A program made the translations under genes and the position numbers. Under the pieces are notes generated by a model. The model was not told the origin of the DNA and did not search any database. It was given only the letters and a program-made list of their open reading frames with translations. 64,000 nt of DNA from Combretum micranthum (lineage: Eukaryota; Streptophyta; Magnoliopsida; Myrtales; Combretaceae), in NCBI GenBank assembly GCA_024138025.1, contig JAMXBD010000689.1, forward strand, positions 660,794 to 724,793, in the 5' to 3' direction. Of this stretch, positions 11,501-23,255 are shown piece by piece (the first letter of the stretch is position 1; the number at the start of each line of letters is the position of its first letter).

Positions 11501-13039
11501 TGGTACTGTTCATCATCTTCCTCCTCTGCCCGATTTTGTCTTCAAATTTTTACAGTTAAAACATGCTCAAATATATATAAGTGTTTATATATCATATATA
11601 AGGACATAAAACACGTTTGAACACGTTTAAAAGCATATATATTTAGATCTCGATCTTAGATATATAAAACTAGAGTTTTGGAGTTTTACCTTGTTTGAGC
11701 TCGTTCGATGAAATCTGAAGCTCGTGGTTGTGTTTATTACGTTCCTAAGATTATTAGAAGTCATTTATAAAGCTTAGATTTGAAAGGAAATCATTTGAAC
11801 TTTCTCAACTTACCTTTGAACTTGTTTTCAAGGGTTTTTCGTTTTGTTTTTCCTTCGATCCGAACTTGAATGTTTTGTTCGGTTTGATTTTTGTTTCCAG
11901 GTAGTTTTAGTTGTTGGTTGAGAGTGGATTCATTCTGGAAATTTGAGAGTTAATGGAGTTTGTTTGTTTCTTCATCATTAGCTTTAAACACTCATATATA
12001 TAGGAGGAGGAGAAGGAGACTTCGGCTGCGTCTTTCATCCGAATTTTCCTCCAAAATGATCTTCATTCAGCTGTTATTTTCATCCTAATCAATGCTAGGA
12101 TGAGCTGTCATCTTTTGATTGGCTATTGAGGTTGATTTGGTTGACAAGGAATGCATTATTGATCCAAAAATCCAACTCCTCTTCTTCTTCGAATTTCCAC
12201 CGAATGCAGCCGAAAAGAATATGTATATATATTAGTTTATTTATTTAATTGAGTTTTGAGTTAATTTAACAAGTTATAAGGGCACAATTAGCTAATATTT
12301 GGAAGTTTTTGTACAAAAATATGTTTATAGAAGTATACAAAACACTTAGATTTTCAAATAATACAATTTTAGGTTTTATATATACGTAGTTATTTATTCG
12401 TATAATTTTATCTCCTGCGATTAAAATTTCTTAAGCTCATTAGGTCAAATTTTGTTTTAGGCTTTAATAGCTTAAGAAAACTCAAATTAAAACAATAGCG
12501 TGATTCGATTATTTGTTTGGAGTTCAGATTTTGAGTTATTCAACATTTTATATTTCCGTTGTGTATTTAAAATCTTATCGGTTTATCTTTGGGTCATCGT
12601 TTTCTGTCTATAAGCGTAACTACTTATTTATTTAGTATCGCTTTTGATACAGAAGCTAAACTATATATGTATCTTTAGTTTTGATACTTAACGTGAAATC
12701 TTATTAGTAGCTTTTAATTTTAACTAGGAATCTTGAATTTAGGGTTTAAGTCTAAATATAAGCTCATTACTACTCGTTGTTCCAATCTCGAATCATTATC
12801 AAGAGAAAAAAAAATCATTTAATCTCTATAGTCTATTTTTCTATTTAAATCTATTTGTATATCAAGTTTCGGGTCTTGAAGAAATTCTTTATTACAAATT
12901 CTAAATCCTTTATCTAATCAAATTCTATATATTGATCTATTCTTAGACTTTAATTAGAATCTAAATCTATTATCTAATCCATACAATCTATTGTAAGGTC
13001 GTGTACTAATGTAGAAAATTCTCGGGGTTTACACTTTAA

Positions 13040-13262
13040 GTTGCCGGTGTTCGCATGTAATAGAATTTACGCGACTTCACTCCAGTGTACACTAGCTCGA
13101 AGACCACCAGTGTACCAACGTACATCGCCGGTGTAGATATGTACGCCGTTGGCATTCATGTATTTTTATTTGTAACAAATATTTTACATAACATTTTCCA
13201 AAGAACATGGTATGTAGGCTGCTAATTTTTCTATGTACGCTGCTGTGTATGGCTGGTGTAGG
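13040..13262. repeat. GC-rich palindromic cassette, unit 2 of R2
   Basis: Counterpart of the 11205-11500 cassette: GCCGGTGT, ACGTACATCGCCGGTGTA and TACGCCGTTGGC repeats, ending before GCACTGTTCATC. More decayed than unit 1. Confidence 0.6.
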
Positions 13263-15383
13263 CACTGTTCATCATTTCCTTTGTTTTTTCTGTTTCGTTT
13301 TTCAAAAATTGCCTCGTCCTATATGTATTATATCTGTATGTTTAATTATTTTTGAGTGTTTTGACATGATCATAAGCTACTGTTCATGATCTATCAATAC
13401 ATATAACATCTCATAATCTTCATAACTTGTGATTTTCTATCTTATATATATATATATATATATATCACAATGTATAATAGAGTTTTAAAGTTGAATATTA
13501 CCTTGTGTGGAGTTGCTAAGGTGATGTTTTGACTCTTGCCCAAGCTTGACATGAACCTAAGTTGATAATAACATTGTTTAAGCTAATGTTTAATACTCAT
13601 AATAACTTAAAACGAATTTTTCCTTACCTTAGCTTGTTGATTTCCTAAGCTTGTATATGTATGCCTTATTGAAGCTTGGCAATGGTTGTTTTTGCGTGTG
13701 TTTTGTGTTGTTGTTTTGAGCTGATATGGTGTTGTTGTTTTTAGGTGATGATGGGTGTCTTAATTGCTTTGTTTGTAGTGAATTATGAGAGGTATTTGTA
13801 GGCAAGGAACAACTGTTTTTCCTAAGAAAATTTCAACAAAAGAGTTGGTTGTCCAACGAAAACCAACTTGTATTTGCTTAGTTTCATTGCATTTAAGGTG
13901 GTGTTTAGTTGGAGATCTTTGGTTAGTTAGATCCTTAGTCATATTGACTTTCTTGTGTGTAAATTTGAGCTATTTGCTCATGGAATTCAGTTGCTGCATT
14001 TTTAAGGAAGTCTCAACTACCATTCTACACAATTTGCACAAAAAATGAACAGTTATTATTATAATCTTATTTAGTTGATTATTTATCTTAGTTTTAGGAT
14101 AGTTTATCAAAATAAACAGGTATATTTATGTTAGTTATTCAGGATTTTTGCCTTTAAAAATTTATTTAATGCTTCTACAAATTTTCTAAATTGTCTTTGA
14201 GTTCAAATTTGAGTTTAAAATTTACGCGATTAATTATTTTTAAGGTTTTATCTCATGCAATTAAGGTTTTCTAAGTTCAATAGGCTAATTTTGGTTTCAG
14301 TCTCTAAGAGTTTTAGAATTCTCTAATTAGGATAATGGTGTAATCTAAATTTTTATTTGAAGTCTAGATTGTTAGTTATAGATATGCTTTTGCTCCCATT
14401 ATGTGTTTATAACTATAACGGTTCATTCTTAAATTATCGTTTTAATCTATAACTTTATTGATTATTTACTATTTAATGCGCTTGAATCATCATCTTAATT
14501 ATTTCTATATTTTGAGTTTTTGATACCCACTACAAAATCTTGTCTTTAGTATCTTTGAGGATCAAAAAGATTTTTTATTTGGATTTTTAGATTATAAATT
14601 AGTTTATTACTACTCATAAGTTTATTCTAAAATGTTATTGGATCATAAGTTAATATCTATTTTACATTTGCTATTCTATTCATTATAAAAATTCTCGGGG
14701 TTACAAGATTATATTATGATTTTATTCTCTATAGACTCAATTTTTTCTAATTAAAATATTAGTATAATTCAAATAATTAATTAACGTTTAAATTCTTTAC
14801 TATTGATAAGTTTTTTTTATCTTTTTGCGTATTTCATAATTCTAAGAATTTATCTTTAAACCATCTTTTTATAACCAATAGGTTCTAGAAATTAATCATC
14901 TTTTATTGTAATTAAAATTTAAGGTCAACTATGATTATTTGTTGAATTATTGATTCTTGTCATAGAATATTATGTTTACTGTATATGAATTATTTATCCT
15001 AATTATTAATAATAGTAATTTTATAGCACTATTTTATAGTTTTAAAATATTAAAGATAATTGAAAATTATTGTACTATTATTAGAATCTTATTTTTCTAA
15101 GTATTTAACTTAACGAAATTGATTTTGAATTTTAAAGTAACGATTAGTTTATCATCGATCATTACTTGTTTAAAGTTATGGAAGTCATAATTTGCATTTT
15201 GAAATTTCATTGGCAAGGATTCTAATTTTTCTAACTATAATTAAATTTATTTATACTTTAATAATTTTAATAACTTCAAATGACGAAAAATTGGGAGTGA
15301 TTTTTGCTACTTTTTATTATAGTTTTTTATGATTCTATACTATATTTTTAGTAATTATGTTATGTAAAATTAGAGGCATTATA

Positions 15384-15395
15384 GCTATGATACCA
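15384..15395 (-). other. Copia primer-binding site (tRNA-iMet type)
   Basis: On the minus strand TGGTATCATAGC, one base from the usual TGGTATCAGAGC that pairs with the 3' end of initiator tRNA-Met. The 5' LTR lies five bases away (from 15401). The last five bases (GCTAT on plus) are the R1 target-site duplication, so R1 entered the primer site itself. Confidence 0.7.
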
Positions 15396-15400
15396 CTTAT

Positions 15401-15692
15401 TGAGAAAGAAAAAAAAAAAGAGAAAAATTACATGCACAACGCATGTACACACTATAGTGAAAATAAGTAAGATCTTCTTTTTTCCCTATACATATAATAT
15501 AGGCTTCACAAATATAAAATTTTTAAGCGAATAAAAAAATTAGTCGACATATTATTTGAATCCATATAGTCATCTGCGTATGAACGAAAAAAAATTTAAG
15601 AATTTAAAATCTAAATGCTAAAATTCAAGATTAAACGACTTTTTGAAGCATATCTAGAAGATATAATTATAATATATGCTTAAAATTTTCCA
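15401..15692 (-). repeat. Copia 5' LTR remnant
   Basis: Starts TGAGAAAG on the plus strand next to the primer site. It shares a block at 15450-15545 with the left LTR. The outer limit near TTTCCAACTA (about 15692) is a guess from the inverted-terminus rule. Confidence 0.5.
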
Positions 15693-17494
15693 ACTAATTT
15701 AACACTGACCCTGGTCAAAAGCAATTCATGGTAAAGGTTTTCTCACAACTTCACCCAACCCACCCTAGGTTTGGTTCTTCTCGTTGCTTTACTTTTTGAA
15801 TTTTGTGCTTTGTTTTGCTTTCTTGGAATTCCAATATGACTCCATGGTATGGTCTATACAGACGATACTCTTCACTTTTTGGATTTGGGATCTCCTTTAT
15901 ATGGTGACATGGTCTTCATTGTTCACAAATGAGAAACTCAAACGATACACTTCTTTTGATCTCAAATACGAGTATCAGGTTCAATTTTTCCTTCCATAAT
16001 AAATTTAAAAAAAATGTATAACTATGAAATTTTAAAGTTCGTTGTTGTTTCTGTTCTTTCCCCCCCCCCCCCCCCCCCCCATTTTTATATGGCCATTCAA
16101 CATAGATATTTCAATATTAATCACTTTGCATATATTATAATATGTAAACGTATATGTCTCGTCAAGCATAAGAGCGATATAATTCATTATAAACAATAAA
16201 TAATTACATTAGTTGATGGTAAATTCTTTTTCCATACTAAATACAACTTTTTTATATTTTCCTTAGTTTGCTCTGTTTTTCTCTATTTTATGTAATATCT
16301 GAAAAAAAACATAAAAAGTCAATGTTTATGGATAAATTTAAATAAAATATTAACGTTTTAAATAATTAAAAAAATAAATTAAAGTTTTACAAAATATGTC
16401 AAATAAGGGGTGAATATTTTATCTATTAAAAAAAAGAGAAATGTTTTAAATGGATGACAAATGGATATAAAAGAGATTCTATTAATAGCTGTGAGATTTT
16501 CCTTGAAACCACTACAATTAATGTTTATGTATTTTTGTTAAATAATAGTTGAAAATAATAATGTTAGTAGCAGTTGCGTGAGGTGAAGTATTGTCATGGA
16601 CATGATTTAAGCAGAATTAGCAAGTGAAGTTAGTGGAAATTATGTAGTTATTTTGTATTATTAAACAACTTTTATATCTCATATATATTGGATGAAAATC
16701 AGATCAAATATAAAAGTTTTTGCAGAAAATCATCATTACTTTCGTTTGTTTCTCCTTCTTTAAAACCTTCAGTTTTTACAATAGATTCTTTATTTGCATA
16801 CTTATATATAATTTTAACTATTTAAACAGTAATATTTTATTTAACCTACTTTATAAAATATTAATTAGTTTTTTTTTAACACTCAAAAACTTACATCAAC
16901 ATTGATATTTTCCTAGATAATTCTCTTCATTTCTTTAATCATCACCTCACCGGTTACCTGGAAGCGTGTTCAAGGATAAAAATAATTTACTTGTTCAACT
17001 TGATCACACAAGTTCATAGACAAAGCGTGATGTTCCAGACAAAGCTTAGCCTTCTCGGGAATATATATATATATATATATATATATTGTATAACCTTATT
17101 TTTGTTAAATTACTGACGGTGTCCCATTTGCTGAATCACGGTGCATATGCCCACAATGACGGTGCTGCACATGAAACCATTGGACCGCACATGCCGTAAT
17201 GACAAAGCTTTCTTGATCTCTTATTCCCACTAAAAAAGCTAAAGGGGAAAGGTTTCCCATCGCGGTTGCCTTGACTTTAAAACATTGTAGAATTTTAATT
17301 AAGGAAATTAAAAAATATCCTTTCTTAAAGTTTTATTAATTATCTTTTAAAAGAGAATTTCTTCCTTCTAGAGAGATCTTTTACTCATTATTAAAAAATT
17401 ACAACTCCATTTCTATGATATGTAATTTCTGTAAACCAAGAGTATTATGATATTATATCATCGAAAAACAAAAAAACACATTTATATATGCAAA
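15693..17494. other. AT-rich intergenic DNA, no gene seen
   Basis: Short frames here are low-complexity and share no motif with known families. It holds a run of 21 C at 16060-16080 and a TA microsatellite at 17061-17087. Confidence 0.5.
16060..16080 (+). repeat. Poly-C tract, 21 bases
   Basis: Twenty-one consecutive C in DNA that is otherwise mostly A/T; the opposite strand is G21. The exact length may be unreliable in any assembly. Confidence 0.85.
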
Positions 17495-17707
17495 TATAAA
17501 ATAAGACGACATCTAACTCTGTTCACATAAAGACTGATGAGCCAAAAAAAAAAAAAAATGGCAACTATAATTGGCCAAGAGGAAAAAAAAACCATACTAT
17601 GAGCCTATCATGTTGCCTTTTTTGACATATGCAATATAAAATAAGACGAAATCTAAATGCATTTACATAAAAGACTAATGAGGAATAAAAAAAAATGCAC
17701 ACTAATT
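17495..17707. repeat. Short direct tandem duplication, ~140 bp unit
   Basis: AATATAAAATAAGACGA-AATCTAA begins near 17495 and again near 17634. It is followed in both by TTCACATAAAGACT/TTTACATAAAAGACTAATGAG and an A-run. The units differ at roughly one base in ten. Confidence 0.6.
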
Positions 17708-17802
17708 TTTTTTTATCTTTTACTTTAGTAATTATATTGGTAAATTAAATTGTAAATATAGCTTTTCAATTTGATTCATTCATATTTAGACTGTTATATA
17801 TA

Positions 17803-20800
17803 TGTCCTGCCTTGAATAGGGTCAAGATATATTTTGTTTCATCATGTATAACACTTAAGCGTCATATGCAAAGGCTATCCTAAACTATTTGTTTATCGCA
17901 ATCATTTGTTAATTAATTTTAGATTTTGAAATCATTTAATTAGGCTTTAAAATCACGAAATTATACAGTGGATGAGTAACAAAAATACCTAAGGTAGATG
18001 ATTAGCAATACAATGAGAATGATAAATGATTTTACAACTATGAGCATAACTAAACCCTCAAAAGAGATATGAATTTGAAAGACATCTACAACTTTCATTT
18101 GAGAATACACATTGCTCAGTGTTCCTAGCCACTCTACTCATCAACAAATTGGCACAGATCTGTCTTGTACATATAAGCATCAAGTTGAAACCACCAACAC
18201 CTGAAAAAGAAAGAAATGAGTTGAAACCTAGTACACAATAATGCAATCACACATGATTTGGTATACGCACATAAACTATATCTAATGCAATAACCAACAG
18301 GTTATAGTTATTATTCATGGCGATTCAAACAATATGTGAGCACTCACACTTCGGACAATAAGCCATGGGAATCTAAGGGTCCTGAGTAGCAGTAATTGCT
18401 GAGAGAGTTGATTAAAGTAGGACGAATACCTTTACCTCCTAGAGAAATTTCTATATAATAGTCTTGTTCAGAGTTCACAGCCGTTACGCATCTCTAGCTT
18501 GAATTGAACAATAGATGACAAAAATACATTCAATTATTAGGTCATCTTTAGGTTTTAGTTCATTTGAGATGCCTACCCTAGGTAAACAACACATATGTCA
18601 TTGTGTACATGATATCATATTAGTAGTTGGTAATTGATCACATGGTAGACAAAAGATTGAACGAATATCTATTCCAGAAAGATTAATCGGTATAAGAATT
18701 GTGTATACAAACTAGTGATTCAAGTCATATTGATTAGCAAATTAAGATAAGGACCTACAGTATAAGGCCTTGAGTTGTATTTGAATTAAGTCCATTTAAG
18801 ATGGCTGGGGTTAGGTGAGTTGGACTAAGCTAATTGAATTTACTATTAAGATGTATTGAGCCTCTGGGGATCTTAAATTAAGCCTAACAAGAAATTACCT
18901 AGATTTTACATTTTTAGGGTAATAGGCTTTAGGGTTTAGTAATTGAGTCCATTAAGGAGTGCAAATAACAAATTAGGTGGAATTTAGCTCTATTTTGAAA
19001 TTAGGTCCAATTAGAATAATATTGGATATTGGACTTAAAAATTTAGTTCAAGCTTACTAGAAATGAATTTTTCTCCTAATTAAGCTATTGAACTTTCTAA
19101 TTTCCTATTTAGGCCAATTAAGCGTATTTTAAGGCATTTGGGCCCATGCAATGAATTTAGACCCAATTAGTTAATCCAATACGTGGAATTGATAATGAAC
19201 TTAAAATATTTTAACATGAGACCCAATTGAAATAGGTAACGTGTATCGGGCCCTTAATTTAGAACTTAAGCCCATAAAGTATAAAAATTAGATATATACT
19301 ACATTTGGGAGTTTAGGCCTTAATTAGCTGGAAAAAACTTGATAAGATTTAGACTGGATCCATTTGGAGTGTGTAGGCCTAGTTGGCTAGAAATTATGTT
19401 TTTGGGCCTGAGATTATATTTCTAAACAAATTTTAGTTGATAAAACCCACTTGTAGTTATTTAGTCAATATGGACCATAATTTATTATTTAAACCCAATT
19501 GATACTAAATTTATCTACTAATTCAAATTTTATATTTGTCTAAGCCCAAATATTTATAAAAGCCCATCTTAATACTAATACCTTTTTGAAGCTCAATTTG
19601 GCTAATGGGCCTATTTATCTAATCTTATGACCCAAATCATTTATTTAGACCATAGGTTCATATTCATCCTAATTTAATTGAATAAATAACTTTATTAAGT
19701 CAAATTGTGATTAAATTAATCTAACCTACATTTTACTAAATCTAAATCATGCTCAGTTCATTCAATTCATTTTCGGTCCAAAAATAAAATCATTTTAAAT
19801 ATCAGAAGAATTAGATATTAAGACAATTTTTTTTTTTCAAGATGCAATACATAAATATTTATTAAATTTTTATCCTATCAACTCATTAAATCATGTAAAA
19901 ATACAAGTCAAATAAACCCTATTATGTCAGCATATTTGTTACAAATAATGCTGACAAAATCATAAAGCTATTCGAATAAATCCTAAAATGCTTATTTAAC
20001 CAAAAAAAAGAAAAGAAATCCTAAAATCATTCTTTGTTTCGGCACATTTCATGTCTCCATTTTATGTTGTTTATTTTATTTATCATTTGTATTATTTCAC
20101 ATAGTCATCCGCATGACAGGGCACATTTATTCCGCATACATAAACTGCCGACATTGATAATATATGTATATATTTACGCAGAGTCATTAATCATCTAGGT
20201 TCATGAATTGCTGATATAGACTATATACTAGCAAAATAGAATCAACACCCTTCACTATCCATCTCTTATGAAGTTGACAAAACTCCTTTTGCCTCTAACC
20301 GTAATTCCTCTTAAATATCACCTAAATTTCAAAAGAGAATAAGAGATCACTAGGGTTTGTAGATGGATAAATGAATAGATATTGTATAGAGTACATTGTA
20401 CGTAGTGTTAATGGGTCTTGTTTGGTGTTTTGGTGCTTAATTTAGGTGTGTTAAGTGTGGAATTTGCTGCTAGAAATGGGGTAATTGGGGTGCTGCTTTA
20501 GGGTATTCCCAGGGTTTAATTTGTCAAATGAAAAGTGGGAAAAGATAAGGATAATGGATGTCTCATGGGGGAAGCTTCTAGAGCTTAATAAGATGGCATA
20601 TTTAAAATTCTACTGAAAACGTATTAAGAGAAGGATGATGATGCCTAGGCTTCTAGAAGATTAAGGAATGGACTATGGATTAGGTTGCGTAGTGGTAAGG
20701 GTGGGTATGGTTCGGTTAACCAGTTCATCACCTCTTTTTTTTATCCGAACTAAATAATTTTTTTAAAAATCTCAAACATAAACTAATCTATTATTAACAG

Positions 20801-21659
20801 TTAACTATCTTAATAGTTAACCATTTTTTTGGTTAGTATTTTTGGTTTTTGATTTTTAATCATTCAACATAATGATTAACCAAAAGCTGAGGTTAGCCAT
20901 ATTTTTAGTTGGTCCATAAAAAGTTAAACCCTTTTGTTTCATAATTACATTAAAAAATTACAAATTAACAAGTTAAATTATCATAATTACATTAAAAAAT
21001 TGCAAGCCAACAAGTTAAATAATTGTAAAACCAAACTCTAATACAACATTACAAAAATTAAAACTTTATAGTATTTTCCATTTTTTAAATTACAACATGA
21101 CACAACATAATAATTAAAATATAAATGTTCGAATTAACACATGACCCAAATGTAATGTAATGTAATCATTTGAGGTTGAGATTATGGGAAAGACTAAAGA
21201 GAGAGAAAAGTGATGGGAGTTAGATTTTAGGGTTTCAACTTTATCTATTTATATTAAAAAATTAATTATATATATTATATATACTTATAGATATCGAACT
21301 GGTTAATCGTTAATCGTCGGTTTCTCATGGTCACAAACCCAAACTGAACTCGAAAATTGAAAAAAAAATAAAAACCATGATGTTTAATAAGTTAACCATA
21401 TTTTTCGAATTAGTTTTTCGATGTTGGTATGATTTTTCGGTTTATCAGTTTTTTTGCCCACCTGTAGGCGGTGGGTTGGTTGGTAAAAGTTTAGGACCTT
21501 AGCATGCAATTAAGTGTTAAAATTGTCTTAGGAAGCAACGAAATTAAAATTAGGAATTTAATTGAACAAATTTAAATTTGGTGAATTTAATTTAGTTAAT
21601 TAGGTGGTTGAATTGAATATTTGGTTAAAATTGGAGTGTTGAGAGATTTAGATATTCCA
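17803..21659 (-). repeat. Eroded solo LTR F (family of A/B), with hAT-like insert
   Basis: Left end near TGTCCTGCC (17803). Its early part aligns with LTR A: TGTATAACACTTA against CGTATAACTCTTA, and TTTAGATTTTGAAATCATTTA against TTTAGATTATGAAATCATTTA. Further in, the GTACACAATAATGCAATCACAC and 'GGTCCTGAGTAGCAGTAA' stretches match A near 41620-41800. The right end AGATTTAGATATTCCA (21659) matches the A end AGATTTGGGATATTTCA. Without the 771-bp insert it is about 3.1 kb. No coding sequence belongs to it. I found no matching 5-bp flanks. Confidence 0.6.
20696..21466. mobile_element. Non-autonomous hAT-like element, ~771 bp
   Basis: Left terminus TAAGGGTGGGTATGGTTCGG, right terminus ...TTTTTGCCCACCTGTA, whose reverse complement starts TACAGGTGGGCA. 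These form imperfect terminal inverted repeats of the (C/T)A(R)GGGTGGGCA type seen in plant hAT MITEs, with GGTTCGGTTAACC and CGGTTTATC subterminal motifs. The interior is AT-rich with several TTAACCA/TGGTTAA repeats and no transposase. The 8-bp flanks (CGTAGTGG and GGCGGTGG) match at 5 of 8 positions, so the duplication is decayed or absent. Confidence 0.65.
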
Positions 21660-22559
21660 TTTATTGTAATTTAGATAAATGACTAAATTGACATTTGAGT
21701 TTGATTTAGTTTACTTGGTATGATGAAATAGGTAACTAGTATGTTTAATCTCTATTTTCAATTGAAATTAATTACTAGCTTGAATTTGCTAATTCATCTA
21801 ACTATACTATATAATTCACTCAATTTATTTAGTTGAATTATCTAGCTTAGCTTTCTAACCTCGGTTTTAATTTAAGTTTAAAATTACCCATATTTTTATT
21901 CTATTTAATTCACACTTTCCTAAATTATACTATTACAAAGATTAAAAAACTAGTAAAACAGCAAATAAGAATTCTTACCTTTTTACTATACTTATTCCTT
22001 ATCTTTCTTTTCTTTTTTTAACTTTATCGTGGATAAAATGATTATATAAACGTTTGAAAACATGTTGTTGTGAATTTAAGATTTAAATGATTGGTTCTAA
22101 AAGTAAAAGCGTAAGTGCGTATTAGGCAAATATAGACAGAAGTTTTGTAATTTACAATTATATTCAAAGTAATCCAGCCTGTACCGCACCCTCCTCCATC
22201 TGAAAAGCAAGTCAAGGTCATACAATTAATTGCTTTTACCTTCTGAATTTTCTACGTTTTTCGCTTCCTAGAATCTTCTTTATATGGCTGGCAGGAGCCC
22301 ACTCCTTCTTTTCGCATGATGTTTCCTGGAATTTATCCCCCCATTGTTACTCCATCATCAACAACGACTAAAGATATTTTATGGTCTTCGTCAATCATAA
22401 TGCTCTTCCTATAATAATTTCCGATTCTTAGCCAGACTTATTCTTTGTTTTACAATAATTTCCCTATTAATTCTTTTGACGCTTGAGATCTTTGCTCTAT
22501 TCTTGATAATATTTATCGCTTCTTGTTCTCTGCTTGAAGTGAATTACGACAGTTTGTTG
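21660..22559 (+). promoter_or_regulatory. Upstream region of the TIR-NBS-LRR gene
   Basis: About 0.9 kb between LTR F and the first ATG of the resistance gene. A TTTATATGG TATA-like box lies at about 22279-22287. A W-box core TTGAC occurs at 22476, typical of defence genes but common by chance. I see no other feature. Confidence 0.35.
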
Positions 22560-23068
22560 ATGAAAATGAGTTCAACATGCTCTGATGGTAAAGTATCAGA
22601 TGTCACTTCCTCTGGAAGTGAATATGAAGTGTTCTTAAGCTTCAGGGGACCAGATACTCGAGATAACTTTACTGATCATCTCTATACTAGACTTGTTGAT
22701 GCTGGAATTAGGACCTATCGAGATGATGAAGAGCTTCGAGTTGGAGAAGAGATTGGTCCGGAGCTCATCGCAGGGATCAACCAATCCACACTAGCCATAC
22801 CTATCTTCTCAAAAGGATATGCTGCAAGCAAATGGTGCCTAAAGGAATTAGCCCACATAGTGGAGTGCAACAGGTCGAGGGGTTTGAAGGTGACGCCTAT
22901 ATTTTATGATGTCACACCATCTGAAGTTCGAAATCAGACTGGAGATTTTGGGAAGGCCTTTCTTTCACATGAGAAACTTTATCATGGTGAGACTATTAGG
23001 GGTTGGAAAGAAGCATTGAAAGCGGTTGGAGAATTGAAAGGTTGGGATATTCAAAATGATAGAAACAG
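22560..23068 (+). CDS. TNL exon 1: TIR domain, catalytic Glu kept
   Basis: Start chosen at ATG 22560 (MKMSS). The frame is open upstream to 22476 but has no other ATG. The TIR domain runs from EVFLSFRGPDTRDNF (about residue 23) to GELKGWDI near the exon end. Core signs are all present: SFRGPDTR (box 1), GINQSTLAIPIFSKGYA (box 2), and SKWCLKELAHI with the Glu of WCLKEL (residue 96 from this Met), which in plant TIRs is the NADase catalytic residue. FYDVTPSEVRNQTGDFGKAF follows. The exon ends at ...AACAG|GTAAAT. Joining to the NB-ARC frame is smooth only if the acceptor is the AAG at about 23262 (giving N-R-K-L-V-K-E-V). The stronger-looking TTCAG at 23255 would break the frame. Confidence 0.85.
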
Positions 23069-23255
23069 GTAAATTTTGATTATCCAACAATCCATCATCA
23101 GAAAAAGAAAAGGAGAAAAATATAATTTTGAATATAAGTTGTTCTTATTTATGGACTTGGTATCACAGTCCTTTACTTCTTTTTTTTTATTTTTTATTTC
23201 CCTTGTTTTTCTTATAATTATCTTCTAATTTTCTTTCTTTGCATTGATGATTCAG

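Larger units (their letters stand above)
9715..14705 (-). repeat. LTR R2 (same family as R1), left-truncated, with internal tandem duplication
   Basis: From about 9900 it aligns with R1 (7340-7860). Shared landmarks are GAAACCAC(G)G(G)CTCAGTGAATAACC, a GATTTACG(T/C)CC block, TTCTTCGATGCC/CTTCGATGCC, AATACGTA and GATGCAATGCATG. The first ~100 bases of the family are missing at the left. The right end reads CTCGGGGTTACA at 14705, the mirror of the TGTAA-C/G-CCC starts of the C family. The right 3.5 kb is two direct copies of one segment. No internal retroviral genes are present. Confidence 0.65.
11190..14705 (-). repeat. Direct tandem duplication inside LTR R2 (11190-13033 and 13034-14705)
   Basis: Both units begin with a GC-rich palindromic cassette and then (G/T)(T/C)ACTGTTCATCAT. 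They pass through a similar TTACCTT(G)-rich stretch and a stretch starting CTC(C/A)TG(C)(G/A)ATTAA, and end TTCTCGGGGTT(T)ACA at 13033 and 14705. The units are about 1.84 and 1.67 kb. They are diverged enough that the duplication is old. Confidence 0.6.
6938..15383 (-). repeat. Solo LTR R1 (Gypsy-type, long LTR), itself interrupted
   Basis: R1 is a long LTR in minus orientation. Its left part (6938-9158) begins TGTCCCGCCTC and aligns by eye with R3 (60715 on). Shared blocks are AGGATT...TAAAG, TACAAGACTCTAT, ATCGCAGAGAATC, GGAGAAGC, CCCAATCCC, CCACGGGCTCAGTGA and TACTGGAA(A/G)TCCAAG. Its right part is probably 14706-15383, ending GAGGCATTATA, which mirrors the left terminus (inverted GAGGC); the last two bases are TA where CA is expected. 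The two parts sum to about 2.9 kb, typical of the other LTRs here. No gag or pol belonging to R1 is present, so it is a solo LTR. The insert between the parts is 9159-14705. Confidence 0.65.
3435..15692 (-). mobile_element. Degenerate Ty1/Copia retrotransposon, split by nested LTRs
   Basis: A minus-strand Copia element. Left to right in the window it comprises the 3' LTR (about 3435 to about 4060, starting TGTTGGAA), the RNase H-RT-(integrase remnant)-protease-gag body (4085-6898), 39 nt of leader, then a nested insertion (6938-15383), the primer-binding site (15384-15395) and the 5' LTR (from 15401 to about 15692). The two LTRs are recognisably alike only in part: both carry CTATAGTG, then a 'taagatct/taggatct' segment, then AATATA(G/A)GCT(T/C)CACAA. 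Their heavy divergence indicates an old element. The outer ends of both LTRs are approximate and I did not find a matching target-site duplication. Confidence 0.7.

Noticed and set aside
13785..14048. Frames at 13760-14048 as a gene
   Set aside because: They lie in the second R2 unit and unit 1 does not conserve them.
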